The notes below the pieces were generated by a model. That model made no database searches, was not told where the DNA came from, and was given only the letters and a program-made list of their open reading frames with translations. DNA of 25,834 nt, taken from the NCBI GenBank assembly GCA_005772945.1, contig SXIE01000101.1:1-25834 (forward strand), written 5' to 3'. The translations under genes and the position numbers were made by a program. Shown here piece after piece: positions 14,576 to 22,477 of the stretch (the first letter of the stretch is position 1; the number at the start of each line of letters is the position of its first letter). This stretch comes from Pseudomonadota bacterium. GTDB lineage: Bacteria; Myxococcota; UBA9042; PHBI01.

Positions 14576-14655
14576 GCCGCGCCCTCGGGGACTTGCACTC
14601 CATGCTCGTGGGCAGCCGCTCGGCGGCCCTCGCGAGCTCTCCAGAGGTCGACGCG

Positions 14656-15405
14656 ATGCACCAGTTCCACCGCACTCCCAGCATGTTCGGCGCGCTCTCC
14701 CTGGCGCTGGTCGCGGCGTTGACGTGGCCGAGTGGGGCGGCCCGGGCCGGCGAGGGCGACGCGCTCGAGAAGGCCATCAAGGGCATCGAGACGTTCTACG
14801 GCAAGGTCACCGACTTCAAGGCCGACTTCCAACAGGAGGTCCGGCGCGCGCATCTGCCGCGTCCGCTCAAGAAGGCCGGCCACGTGTTCTTCCAGCGCGC
14901 CGGGAGCGATGCCCCGAAGATGCGCTGGGACTACACCGAGCCCGAGCGCGTCTACTACATCTCGAACGGCGAGGTTCTCTGGTCCTACGAGGTCGCGACC
15001 AAGCAGGCGATCAAGATGGGCGTCAAGGACTCGGATCTGTACGACTCGCTCAAGTTCCTCTTTGGCCAGGGCGACCTGCGCGCGAGCTTCGTCATCACCT
15101 CGGCCGGCGACAAAGACGGCCTGACGGGCCTGGTCTTGAAGCCCAAGGGCGGCCAGCAGAACTTCAAGACGCTGACCCTCTGGGCCAAGCCCGACACGCT
15201 CGAGATCAAGCGCTCCGAGCTCGTCGATCCGCTCGACAACGCGAGCCTGATCACCTTTGTGAACGCCGTTTACACTGAGACGCTCAAGCCCGAGGGCTTC
15301 GAGTTCAAGCCGCCCAAGGGCGCGACGGTGCAGGACCTGACGAAGGCCCAGCCCGGCGACGCGCCGCCCCCCAAGCCCGCGCCCCCGGATACCGTTCCCC
15401 AATGA
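14656..15405 (+). CDS. lolA: LolA-family outer-membrane lipoprotein carrier
   Basis: Periplasmic chaperone that receives lipoproteins from LolCDE and delivers them to the outer membrane. The 249-residue product has a cleavable signal peptide (hydrophobic 11-24, likely cut after ARA at residue 31). The LolA pattern follows: AIKGIETFYGKVTDFKADFQQEV, then HVFFQRAGSDAPKMRWDYTEPE with the conserved MRW.Y.EP, then ISNGEVLWSYEVATKQAI and DSLKFLFGQGDLRASF. A Pro-rich C-terminal tail follows. I chose the ATG at 14656, with AGAGG 7-9 bases upstream; earlier TTG/ATG codons (14593, 14602) only add unlikely residues. Its stop overlaps the rimO start (ATGA), so the two are cotranslated. The lipoprotein-rich neighbourhood fits this role. 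Confidence 0.9.
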   Translation: MHQFHRTPSMFGALSLALVAALTWPSGAARAGEGDALEKAIKGIETFYGKVTDFKADFQQEVRRAHLPRPLKKAGHVFFQRAGSDAPKMRWDYTEPERVYYISNGEVLWSYEVATKQAIKMGVKDSDLYDSLKFLFGQGDLRASFVITSAGDKDGLTGLVLKPKGGQQNFKTLTLWAKPDTLEIKRSELVDPLDNASLITFVNAVYTETLKPEGFEFKPPKGATVQDLTKAQPGDAPPPKPAPPDTVPQ

Positions 15406-16895
15406 CCGTGATCTCCTCCGATTTGAAGCCGGCCAAGAAGCTCTATTTCGTGTCGCTCGGGTGCCCGAAGAACCGGGTCGATTCGGAGGTCATGCTGGGG
15501 CAGCTCGCGGCGCGCGATTACACCGTCGTCGACAACGCCGACGAGGCGGATCTGCTGGTCGTGAACACGTGCAGCTTCGTCGAGGAAGCGCGCGAGGAAT
15601 CGGTCGACGCCATCCTCGAATTGGCCAAGGCCAAGACCGACGCAGGCAATCAGAAGCGCCTCGTCGTCGCGGGCTGTCTCGTGCAGCGACATGCACACGA
15701 ACTGCGGACCGAGATCCCCGAGGTCGACCTCTTCATCGGCACCGGCGACGTCGGGCAGCTCGGCGCGCTCGTCGATGACATGGGTCCGCTCGGGACCAGC
15801 ACGGCCGCGCGCAACCTCATCGCCGAGGCGCGCAGTGGCAGCGCTGACGGCGGCCTCGGAGGCGACGCCGCGGCCCAGGCGCCGCCCGCGCTGATCGTGC
15901 AAGGCAAGCCCGGCTACAACTACGACGCCTACACGCCGCGCGTCGTGACGACCCCGCCGTGGACGACCTACGTCAAGATCGCCGAGGGCTGCAGTCAGCA
16001 GTGCAGCTTCTGCATCATCCCGCGCCTGAAGGGCGGCAACAAGTCGCGCGCGTTGGCGGACGTCGTCCGCGAGGTGCGACAGCTGGCCGAGCGCGGCGTG
16101 CGCGAGTTCAATCTGATCGCGCAGGACCTGACGCATTACGGCGATGATCGCGACGACAGCGCGTCGCTCGCCGGGCTCTTGCGCGAGCTCGTCAAGATCG
16201 ACGGCGTGCAGTGGCTGCGGCTCCTTTACTGCTATCCGCACAACTTCACCGACGAGCTGGTCGGGCTCATCGCGCGCGAGCCGAAGATCGCCAAGTACGT
16301 CGACATGCCGCTGCAGCACATCAGCGATCGGATGCTGGGGATCATGCGGCGGCGCTTCTCCGAGGCCGACACGCGGGCGCTGGTGACGCGCATGCGAGCG
16401 CAGATCCCGGGGCTGGTGTTCCGGACGACGTTCATCGTCGGGCATCCGGGCGAGACCGAGGCGGACTTCCAGACGCTCTTCGATTTTGTGCGCGAGATGC
16501 GCTTCGAGCGGCTCGGGGTCTTCAAGTACTCGACCGAGGAAGGGACGCACGCGGCGCGGCGCGACGACCATGTGCTGTCTCTCGTGAAGGAAGATCGCTA
16601 CCACCGAATCATGACGCTGCAGCGCGGGATCTCGGCCGAGCTGCAGCAGGCGATGGTCGGGCAGACCGTGGACCTCCTGGTCGAGGGGCCGTCGGACGAA
16701 ACGCCGCTGCTCTTGCAGGCCCGCTACTACGGTCAGGCGCCCGACATCGACGGCGTCACGTACATCAACGAAGGCCAGGCCGAGGCCGGTACGATCGTGC
16801 GCGCGCGCATCGTCGAGGCCGGCGATTACGACCTGGTGGCGCGCATCGTCACCGACGGCGCGGACGCGGACGATGACGACGAGGACCGCATCTGA
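15402..16895 (+). CDS. rimO: Ribosomal protein uS12 methylthiotransferase RimO
   Basis: Radical-SAM enzyme that methylthiolates an Asp of ribosomal protein S12. The 497-residue product has the N-terminal MTTase domain with SLGCPKNRVDSE and cluster cysteines Cys21, Cys57 (VVNTCSF) and Cys92 (AGC), then the radical-SAM CX3CX2C motif EGCSQQCSFCIIPRLKGG (Cys197, 201, 204), the QDLTHYG and MPLQHIS motifs, and a C-terminal TRAM region. SLGCPKNRVDSE separates RimO from the tRNA-modifying MiaB. It is longer than the E. coli enzyme (441 aa), with an Ala/Gly-rich insert (about 130-165) between the first two domains and an acidic tail. The ATG overlaps the lolA stop codon by four bases. Confidence 0.97.
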   Translation: MTVISSDLKPAKKLYFVSLGCPKNRVDSEVMLGQLAARDYTVVDNADEADLLVVNTCSFVEEAREESVDAILELAKAKTDAGNQKRLVVAGCLVQRHAHELRTEIPEVDLFIGTGDVGQLGALVDDMGPLGTSTAARNLIAEARSGSADGGLGGDAAAQAPPALIVQGKPGYNYDAYTPRVVTTPPWTTYVKIAEGCSQQCSFCIIPRLKGGNKSRALADVVREVRQLAERGVREFNLIAQDLTHYGDDRDDSASLAGLLRELVKIDGVQWLRLLYCYPHNFTDELVGLIAREPKIAKYVDMPLQHISDRMLGIMRRRFSEADTRALVTRMRAQIPGLVFRTTFIVGHPGETEADFQTLFDFVREMRFERLGVFKYSTEEGTHAARRDDHVLSLVKEDRYHRIMTLQRGISAELQQAMVGQTVDLLVEGPSDETPLLLQARYYGQAPDIDGVTYINEGQAEAGTIVRARIVEAGDYDLVARIVTDGADADDDDEDRI

Positions 16896-16918
16896 ACAGG
16901 GCGTGGCGTGCCCGACCT

Positions 16919-16940
16919 GATCGTCGGTGTGCAAACGATC
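16919..16940. other. Short hairpin between rimO and the GH114-type gene
   Basis: GATCGT (16919-16924) pairs with ACGATC (16935-16940) around a ten-base loop, in the 88-base gap between two convergent genes. There is no T-run, so it is at best a weak transcript end. Confidence 0.25.
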
Positions 16941-16999
16941 GCGCGTTCAACGCGGGCAGGCGCTCGGCGCGCTCTTCGCGAGTTCAACGCGGGCAGGCG
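16941..16999. repeat. Short direct repeat at the 3' end of the GH114-type gene
   Basis: Two 22-base copies with one mismatch (16941-16962 and 16978-16999), offset by 37 bases. The second copy contains the last codons and stop of the gene, and the first lies just downstream, so the gene end appears partly duplicated. Confidence 0.8.
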
Positions 17000-17898
17000 A
17001 GCGCCCACGCGTCGAGGTCGAGCGTCTTGATGAGCGTCGAGAAGCCGGCGCGCCGCGGGTCGGTGCAGACGGCGTCGCGGCGGGCGGGCCCGTCGGCGCG
17101 GGAGGCCACGTACTCGAGGTGGAAGACGGCCTTGCCGGCGGCGATGAAGGGCGCGTAGTCGTCGCACTCGCCGAAGTCGAGGCACTCTTCGCTGAGCTCC
17201 CAGTCGAAGTCGGGCTCGAGCTCGGCGGCCATATCTGGGCCGTTCTTGAGGCCGATGGCGAGGCCGCGCGCGTGCGCCTCGGAGGCGAGCCAGCGGTTGA
17301 ACGCAAGGAGATCGGCGCGCGTGAGTCCAAAGCCCGTGTCGTTGTCGTGGCCATTGACGTTGTCGGGATCGACGCCATCGCAATGGCGCGTGACCGCGCG
17401 ATCGAGGCGCCCGAGCAGGACGGTGCGCACGCCCGAATCACGGATGTCGAGCCAGCGCTCGCCCGGCCAACCGTCGAGCGGTTTGCCGATCGCGGCGGTC
17501 GGGAACTGGTCGGCGTCGGGGCGCCAGTCCTCGGTGGAGCCGGCCGAGAAGTAACAGACGATCCCTGCGCCACCCGCACGGAAGGCGGCGAAGACCGCAT
17601 CGTCGGTGTCGAAGAGATCCAGGTTGGCCATCGCGACCGCGGGGCTTGTGTCGATGACGCCGCTGTACTGGATGGCCCAGGTCGTGCCAGCCGGTGCCGA
17701 CCACGCGACCGCGGACTCGGTCTCGGTCTCGGACTCGGACTCGGTCTCGGTCTCGGTCTCGGACTCGGACTCGGACTCGGTCTCGGACTCGACCTCGACC
17801 TCGAACTCGACCTCGGACTCGCCGCCAGCACCGCAAGCCCCCGCGAGCACCCCCGCGGCGGCCCACAGCAGCCCCGCGCGCAGGCCCCGACCCCTCAC
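16984..17898 (-). CDS. Lipoprotein with GH114-type (alpha-galactosaminidase-like) domain
   Basis: The 304-residue product has a lipoprotein signal (LAGAC, Cys22), an acidic Glu/Ser/Thr/Val linker (26-63) encoded by a hexanucleotide repeat, and a domain matching the GH114/TM1410 TIM-barrel family: VICYFSAGS-type IVCYFSAGSTEDWRPDA (113-129), GWPGERWLDIR (143-153), RHCDGVDPDNVNGHDNDTGF (171-190), AHARGLAIGLKN (208-219) and GKAVFHLEY (255-263). GH114 enzymes act on alpha-1,4-galactosaminogalactan-type polysaccharides; the substrate here is unknown. The GTG start (17896-17898) overlaps the stop of the COQ4-like gene (GTGA), indicating translational coupling. The family call is good; the activity is inferred. 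Confidence 0.88.
   Translation of the reverse strand: MRGRGLRAGLLWAAAGVLAGACGAGGESEVEFEVEVESETESESESETETETESESETETESAVAWSAPAGTTWAIQYSGVIDTSPAVAMANLDLFDTDDAVFAAFRAGGAGIVCYFSAGSTEDWRPDADQFPTAAIGKPLDGWPGERWLDIRDSGVRTVLLGRLDRAVTRHCDGVDPDNVNGHDNDTGFGLTRADLLAFNRWLASEAHARGLAIGLKNGPDMAAELEPDFDWELSEECLDFGECDDYAPFIAAGKAVFHLEYVASRADGPARRDAVCTDPRRAGFSTLIKTLDLDAWALACPR
17714..17821 (-). repeat. Hexanucleotide simple repeat in the GH114-type gene
   Basis: Eighteen consecutive six-base units, mostly gactcg/gtctcg on the plus strand, with acctcg and aactcg variants near 17792-17815. Read on the minus strand they encode alternating Glu and Ser/Thr/Val/Phe. Copy-number change would lengthen or shorten the linker without changing frame. 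Confidence 0.95.
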
Positions 17899-18560
17899 TG
17901 GATGAGCTCCGGCGACAACGCGCGGAGCCCGTAGCGTCGACGCACGCCCTCGAGCGACTCCTCCCAGTGCGCCTCCCAATGCACCGGCAGGAGCGGCGCC
18001 GCGTTGCGTCCGAGGTCGTACGCTTCTCGCAGGCCCCGGCGCAGCACGCTCCAACGCCGCTCGAGCACCACGTGCTTGATCGTCCCGAAGAAGACCACCA
18101 GCGCGCTCACCGGCAGGCGCAGCTGTCCCCACGAAAACGCGTGAATGATGACCTCTTCGTGGGGCGCGATGTCGAGCCCGATGAGCGCGTGCCACACGTC
18201 GTGCGTCTGCCGGAAGCGTCGCATGAGGTAGGCCACGTCGGGGTCGTCGATGTGCGTCGTCGGCAGCGCCTGCAAATCGGCCGTGATGCCGTTGCGGTCG
18301 AGGTGCCCGACGTAGGCCGCGCCCAGCGTGCCCGCCGGAAGGCGTCGCAGCGCGTCGAAGTCGACCTGATCGGCACGCAGCTCGGGGCGCGCGTCGAGCA
18401 GCGCGCGACCTTCGGACGTTTGGCGGTAGGCGGTCGCCAGGCGCGCGTAGATCGCGCGGCCCGTGACCTCCTCGACCGTGTGGATGTCGGCGGTGCGGGT
18501 CGAGTCGCCGAGGACCCGAATCACCGAGCGGAGCGTGAGGACGACGTCGCGCGCGTGCAT
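17895..18560 (-). CDS. COQ4-family protein
   Basis: The 221-residue soluble protein resembles COQ4, which acts in ubiquinone synthesis (in eukaryotes a scaffold, more recently implicated in C1 decarboxylation). Visible features are EGRALLDARPEL, LRRLPAGTLGAAYVGHL and the metal-binding pattern HDxxHx11E (His120-Asp121, His124, Glu136 in THDVWHALIGLDIAPHEE). The frame stays open upstream to 18803, but that stretch overlaps the divergent mntP-like gene and is Arg/Ala-rich, so the ATG at 18560 is preferred. A role in quinone synthesis is uncertain, because COQ4-like proteins also occur outside ubiquinone pathways. It is followed by the GH114-type gene with a GTGA overlap, an odd partner for a quinone enzyme. 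Confidence 0.85.
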   Translation of the reverse strand: MHARDVVLTLRSVIRVLGDSTRTADIHTVEEVTGRAIYARLATAYRQTSEGRALLDARPELRADQVDFDALRRLPAGTLGAAYVGHLDRNGITADLQALPTTHIDDPDVAYLMRRFRQTHDVWHALIGLDIAPHEEVIIHAFSWGQLRLPVSALVVFFGTIKHVVLERRWSVLRRGLREAYDLGRNAAPLLPVHWEAHWEESLEGVRRRYGLRALSPELIQ

Positions 18561-18615
18561 GTCTGTGAAATACCACACTCGTCCGCGTGCCGCGATGTGC
18601 GCTAGGTTCCGCGCC

Positions 18616-19218
18616 GTGAGCGCCTCTCTCGACGTCCTCCCGCCCCCCGGCTTTCCCGCGATCCTTCTCCTCGCCGTCGGCCTCGCCGCCGACGCCGTGG
18701 CCGTGTCGGCCGCTCGCGGTGCGGGTGCGCGCCGGGTCACGCCGCGCCAGATCCTGGCCGTCGCCGCGTTCTTCGGTGGCTTCCAGGCCGGCATGCCACT
18801 CATCGGCTACCTGCTCGGCGACGCGATCGGCGCATACGTCCAGGCCTGGGATCACTGGATCGCTTTCGCCGTTCTCGGCTTCTTCGGCGGCCGCATGATC
18901 TACGCCGCGCTGCGTGCGCGCGACGACGACCCGTCCGAGGGCGCCGCGAGCCCCGGATTCGGGCTTCGCGTCATGCTCGTCTTGGCCGTCGCGACGTCGC
19001 TCGACGCGTTTGCCGTCGGCGTGACGCTGCCCTTCGCCGCGTTCCCGCTCGCCTTGACCATCACCACCATCGGCGTCGTGACGGCGCTCGCCAGCGGGGT
19101 CGCCCTCGTGCTCGGCACGCGCGTCGGCGCCGCGCTCGGGGTGAAGGCGGAGATCCTCGGCGGCCTCGTGCTCATCGGCTTGGGCATCCAGATCCTGGCA
19201 AGCCACCTCGGCGCCTGA
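18616..19218 (+). CDS. mntP: MntP-type manganese efflux pump
   Basis: Inner-membrane Mn2+ exporter that protects against manganese excess. The 200-residue product has six hydrophobic helices and the two internal-repeat signatures of the family: GLAADAVAVSAARG (Asp26) in TM1 and ATSLDAFAVGVTLPF (Asp130) in TM4, both with the pore-facing DAxAV pattern. FFGGFQAGMPLIGYLLG and AEILGGLVLIGLGIQIL also fit. No upstream ATG is suitable; the GTG at 18616 has AGG about 8 bases before it. It is divergent from the COQ4-like gene with only 55 bases between, too little for the yybP-ykoY manganese riboswitch seen upstream of mntP elsewhere. Its stop lies nine bases from the convergent gene. Confidence 0.9.
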   Translation: MSASLDVLPPPGFPAILLLAVGLAADAVAVSAARGAGARRVTPRQILAVAAFFGGFQAGMPLIGYLLGDAIGAYVQAWDHWIAFAVLGFFGGRMIYAALRARDDDPSEGAASPGFGLRVMLVLAVATSLDAFAVGVTLPFAAFPLALTITTIGVVTALASGVALVLGTRVGAALGVKAEILGGLVLIGLGIQILASHLGA

Positions 19219-19237
19219 CGCCCCGGCTCAGGGCGTC
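19217..19237. terminator. Hairpin spanning the stop codons of two convergent genes
   Basis: A perfect 7-bp stem GACGCCC/GGGCGTC (19217-19223 with 19231-19237) with a seven-base loop. It overlaps the mntP stop (19216-19218) and the stop of the minus-strand gene (19228-19230). It is GC-rich and symmetric but has no T-run, so terminator function is uncertain. Confidence 0.35.
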
Positions 19238-19803
19238 GCCGCCGCCTGCCGCACCTCGACCACAGCCGCCCCGATCCGCTCGAGGCGCCGCCGCTCGTCG
19301 CGGCGCGGAACCCAATCGTAGACCAGCGCTTCGAGCGGCCGCCACAGCATAACCCACGCGAGGATCGTGAACCCCTCGGGCACCACGTGGCCGACCGGCG
19401 AGGTGCGCAGGCCCGCAGTCAGCTGCGCCAACCCGAGGAGGACGCCGAGCGCGAGCACCCCGAGCAGCGTGAAGAAGCGGCTCTGGCGCGCCTGCCTGCG
19501 GGTCGTGCGTCGCAAGCGCAGAAGCGCATTCGTGAAATGGTTGCCGAACGCCGCCACCACGCGCTCGGCCGGGAGCGAGGCGGGAAGCGGATCCGCGGCC
19601 CAGACGACGATCTTGAAAGGACCCGCCGCGAGCGGGATTTCGTCCGCGGCGTCGACCAGATACTCCACCGCGTCGTCGTCCAGATCACGCTCGTGAAAAG
19701 GCGCTGGGTCGCGGTTGTCGAACAGCTGCTCGATGTTCTTCACGCGAATGTCGATGCAGGGCACGCGGCCCTCGAAACGATAGCGCTCGGTCCAATCGGG
19801 CAT
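19228..19803 (-). CDS. Two-helix membrane protein of unknown function
   Basis: The 191-residue product has a soluble N-terminal part with the pattern CIDIRVKNIEQLFDNRDPAPFHERDLDDDAVEYLVDAADE (I recall the similar 'QLFD..DPSPF.ERDLD.DAEEYI' from conserved proteobacterial membrane proteins), then KIVVW and a segment ending in GNHFTNALLRLRR. A basic loop follows, then two membrane helices (about 110-131 and 143-164). The function is unknown to me. The ATG at 19803 has no clear ribosome-binding site. It is 40 bases downstream of the small lipoprotein gene and probably cotranscribed with it. Confidence 0.8.
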   Translation of the reverse strand: MPDWTERYRFEGRVPCIDIRVKNIEQLFDNRDPAPFHERDLDDDAVEYLVDAADEIPLAAGPFKIVVWAADPLPASLPAERVVAAFGNHFTNALLRLRRTTRRQARQSRFFTLLGVLALGVLLGLAQLTAGLRTSPVGHVVPEGFTILAWVMLWRPLEALVYDWVPRRDERRRLERIGAAVVEVRQAAATP

Positions 19804-19843
19804 GAATCGAGGATGGGCCCGGCGCGCCCGCGGAGCAACTCCG

Positions 19844-20269
19844 TCAGAACCCGAAGTGAAGGCGAAGCGGGGCGTGCGGCGCGGCCTCGGGCTGAATGCC
19901 GCACGCGTGTCCCGCGCGCACGCAATCGAGGTTCGCCCAGCCGTTGACCTCGATCGCGCCGTCGGGCCCCGCGGCGGGGAGGGCCTGCCCGGTCGAGCGC
20001 TCATAGAGCACCCGAAAGTCGCCGGCGCGATCGATCGGCCGAAGGGTCGGCGCGTCCTCCGCGGTCGACCCGAACACGAGCTCGTAGACGCGCCCGTCGC
20101 GCAGATGCAGCTCGTAGCGCGGCGTGGCGAGAATGAGCGCGACGGGCCTCGCGGTCTCCTTCTCGCGGCCCGCAGGCGCTTGCGTCGCGCACGCGCCGAT
20201 GCCCGCGCCGAGAACGACCGCGCCGAGGACACCGACCCACCTCGCCTGTCGCTGATGCCTGGACTTCAT
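19844..20269 (-). CDS. Small lipoprotein of unknown function
   Basis: The 141-residue product has a basic N-terminus, a hydrophobic stretch and a lipobox-like GIGAC (Cys27), so it is a predicted lipoprotein. The mature domain is beta-rich (LILATPRYELHLRDGRVYELVFGS, TLRPIDRAGDFRVLYERSTG, GAIEVNGWANLDC) and has two cysteines near the C-terminus (DCVRAGHACG). I do not recognise the family. The start at 20269 has a strong AAGGAG seven bases upstream; the earlier in-frame start at 20305 is less likely. It is divergent from the large lipoprotein gene at 20328 with a 58-base gap, and cotranscribed with the 19228 gene. Confidence 0.75.
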   Translation of the reverse strand: MKSRHQRQARWVGVLGAVVLGAGIGACATQAPAGREKETARPVALILATPRYELHLRDGRVYELVFGSTAEDAPTLRPIDRAGDFRVLYERSTGQALPAAGPDGAIEVNGWANLDCVRAGHACGIQPEAAPHAPLRLHFGF

Positions 20270-20327
20270 CGCGCGTCTCCTTGTCGTTGCGAGCGTATCC
20301 GTCACCCGTTACGGTGGAGCGTCCGGC

Positions 20328-22466
20328 GTGTGGGTCAAGGGCATCTTGGCGGAGGGCTGCGTGGGGCGTTCGCTCGCGAGGTGGATGGGGCTGTCGACCG
20401 TGCTCGGGGCCGCCATGGGTGCGGGTTGCGGCGGCGACGGGGGGCGCGTGGGCGAGACCACGGGGCTCGACGGGGCGGGCGAGGTCGCGCTCGACACGGT
20501 AGCGCCCGAGGCCGCGCCCGAGGCTGCGCCCGAGGTCGACGAGACCGAGGTCGCGACCGAGCTCCCCGCGATCGAAGTATCGACCTCGTGGGAGGACAAT
20601 TTCGGGGTCGTCGAGCGCGACGGCGATCCGGTCTGCGACGGGACGGACGCGACGCACTGCCTTTTCCCTTTTCCATCCGACCACTTCCGGGTCGTCGCGG
20701 GCGGCGGTGCCCACCTGCGCCTGGCGGGTGCGATGCCGCGCGATGCCGACGGCGCGATGCTCGGGGCCGAAGGATGGGAGCGGCGCGACGGCTGGAGCGC
20801 GATGACCCCGATCTACTTCGCGTTTCCGGGGGTCGACATCCCGCGACCGACCCCGATTGCGGGGCAACCCTTCGACATCGCGCGCTCGCTCGGATCCGAC
20901 AGCGAAGCGATCCTCGTGCGGGCCGATACCGGCGCGCGGATCCCGCACTGGCTCGAGCTCGACCACTTCAGTATCACCGGTGGACACCCGATTGTGGCGC
21001 TGCGGCCCGCCGTGCCCCTGCCGTTCGGGACGCGCATCGTCGTCGGCGTCCGAGGCCTCCGGGACGCATCACAGGCGCTCGTGCGGGCGCACCCCGGCTT
21101 TCAGGCGCTACGTGACCAGAGCGTGAGCCACGTTCTCGGCATCCACGCGCGGCGTGCTCATTTCGACGCAGACATCTTCCCGCTGCTGGCGGCGAACGGC
21201 TTCGCGCGCGGCGAGCTGCAGCTCGCCTGGGACTTCACGACCGCGAGCGAGGCCGACACCAACGGGCTCGCCTTGGCGATGCGCGACGCGCTCTACGCGG
21301 CGATCGGCGCCGACGGACCGACCTATGCCGTGACCGAGGTCGCTGAGCTCGACGACCCCGACATCGCGCGCATGATCACCTTGCGCGTCGATGTGCCGAG
21401 CTTTCTTCTGCCCGAGGTCGGCGGGTTTCGGCGCGTGCGGCGCGATGCGCTCGGCAAGCCCCTCGCCGAAGGGTTCGAGGCGGTCGTCTGCGAGATCCAG
21501 ATCCCGCGCGCCGCCCTCGCGCACCCCGGCCAGGCGTCCGTCCTGCAATACGGCCACGGGCTCTTTTGGTCGCGCGAGGAAGCCCACAAGGACTGGCTCC
21601 GAAAGATCGCCAACCGCGAAAACATCGTGCTGGTCGCGTCCGATCTGCAAGGCATGAGCGGGAGTGACATCAGCACGTGGTCCGACGTTCTCTCGCACGA
21701 TTTAGGGCAATTGCCCTGGCTCGCTGAATCACCGCTGCAGGGGGTGATGAATCACCTGGCCGTTCAGCGCCTCGTGCGGGGGCGCCTCGCGATCTCAAAC
21801 GAAGCGGCTCTAACGGCTCTGCAGGAGGACCAGACGCGCGCGCTCCTCTACGATCCGAGTCGGCTCGGGTATTACGGAGTTTCGCAAGGTGGCACATTCG
21901 GAACTGTCATTATGGCACTTACCGACGATGTGCGCCGGGGGGTGCTCGGGGTGCCGGGGGCGGCGTGGTCGTTCCTCATGCAGCGCAGTGTGGCGTTCAC
22001 GTCGTTCGCGGGGCTCCTGCAGTTGTATTTTCCCGATCCGGTCGAGTTCACCGCGCTGATGGGGCTCATCCAAACGGCCTACGATCCAATCGATCCGATC
22101 TCGTTTCGGGGACTCCTGGCCGGCTCGACCTCGCGCACCGTGCTCCTGCAGGTCGCGCGCGGCGACGCGACCGTCGAGAACGAGGTCTCGTTCCTCTTGG
22201 GGCGCGCGGTCGGCGCGAGCCTCTTGGAGCCGGCCGTGCGTCCGGTGTTCGGGCTGCCCGACGTGACGGCGCCCGCGAGCGGCAACACCGTGACCGAGTT
22301 CGACTTCGGCAAGCCGGTCGACTTCGATCCGTTCTTTCCGCTGCCGAGGGAGCACGACACGCACGAGGATCTGCGGCGGCTGCGCGTCGCGCAGGACCAG
22401 ATCGTCCAGTTCCTCGCGACCGGCGTCGTGAGTCACCTCTGTACCGACACCTGCGATCCGGAGTGA
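20328..22466 (+). CDS. Large lipoprotein with alpha/beta-hydrolase core
   Basis: The 712-residue product has an N-terminal hydrophobic segment ending near Cys34 (AAMGAGC, lipobox-like), an Ala/Pro/Glu linker with a small APE repeat (59-70) and the motif DATHCLFPFPSDHF (107-120), which I associate with secreted bacterial lipase/esterase-like proteins. The catalytic domain contains the nucleophile elbow GVSQGG with Ser519. Asp/His candidates lie near the C-terminus in REHDTHEDLRR (His679 most likely). I predict a surface or periplasmic esterase or lipase; the substrate is unknown. The start is a GTG at 20328 with GGAG 8 bases upstream; the ATG at 20385 is an alternative that leaves a shorter signal peptide. 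It is followed after 45 bases by another lipoprotein gene. Confidence 0.82.
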   Translation: MWVKGILAEGCVGRSLARWMGLSTVLGAAMGAGCGGDGGRVGETTGLDGAGEVALDTVAPEAAPEAAPEVDETEVATELPAIEVSTSWEDNFGVVERDGDPVCDGTDATHCLFPFPSDHFRVVAGGGAHLRLAGAMPRDADGAMLGAEGWERRDGWSAMTPIYFAFPGVDIPRPTPIAGQPFDIARSLGSDSEAILVRADTGARIPHWLELDHFSITGGHPIVALRPAVPLPFGTRIVVGVRGLRDASQALVRAHPGFQALRDQSVSHVLGIHARRAHFDADIFPLLAANGFARGELQLAWDFTTASEADTNGLALAMRDALYAAIGADGPTYAVTEVAELDDPDIARMITLRVDVPSFLLPEVGGFRRVRRDALGKPLAEGFEAVVCEIQIPRAALAHPGQASVLQYGHGLFWSREEAHKDWLRKIANRENIVLVASDLQGMSGSDISTWSDVLSHDLGQLPWLAESPLQGVMNHLAVQRLVRGRLAISNEAALTALQEDQTRALLYDPSRLGYYGVSQGGTFGTVIMALTDDVRRGVLGVPGAAWSFLMQRSVAFTSFAGLLQLYFPDPVEFTALMGLIQTAYDPIDPISFRGLLAGSTSRTVLLQVARGDATVENEVSFLLGRAVGASLLEPAVRPVFGLPDVTAPASGNTVTEFDFGKPVDFDPFFPLPREHDTHEDLRRLRVAQDQIVQFLATGVVSHLCTDTCDPE

Positions 22467-22477
22467 GCCGAGTGCGG

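Larger units (their letters stand above)
14331..14655. other. Divergent intergenic region upstream of lolA
   Basis: 325 bases without a convincing gene. Open frames here are Arg/Pro-rich shadows. The region holds weak promoter candidates in both directions (14364-14391 on the minus strand, 14547-14575 on the plus strand). I saw no tRNA, repeat or conserved RNA element. Confidence 0.5.

Noticed and set aside
14388..14786. 132-codon minus-strand frame upstream of and overlapping lolA
   Set aside because: Opposite to the lolA signal peptide and rich in Arg/Pro/Ser, with no family resemblance or ribosome-binding site.
18463..18615. Upstream extension of mntP by 51 codons
   Set aside because: It would overlap the COQ4-like gene start and adds a charged non-membrane segment not seen in MntP.
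21705..21716. Perfect 12-bp palindrome GGGCAATTGCCC
   Set aside because: It lies in the middle of the hydrolase lipoprotein coding region with no matching copies; most likely incidental.
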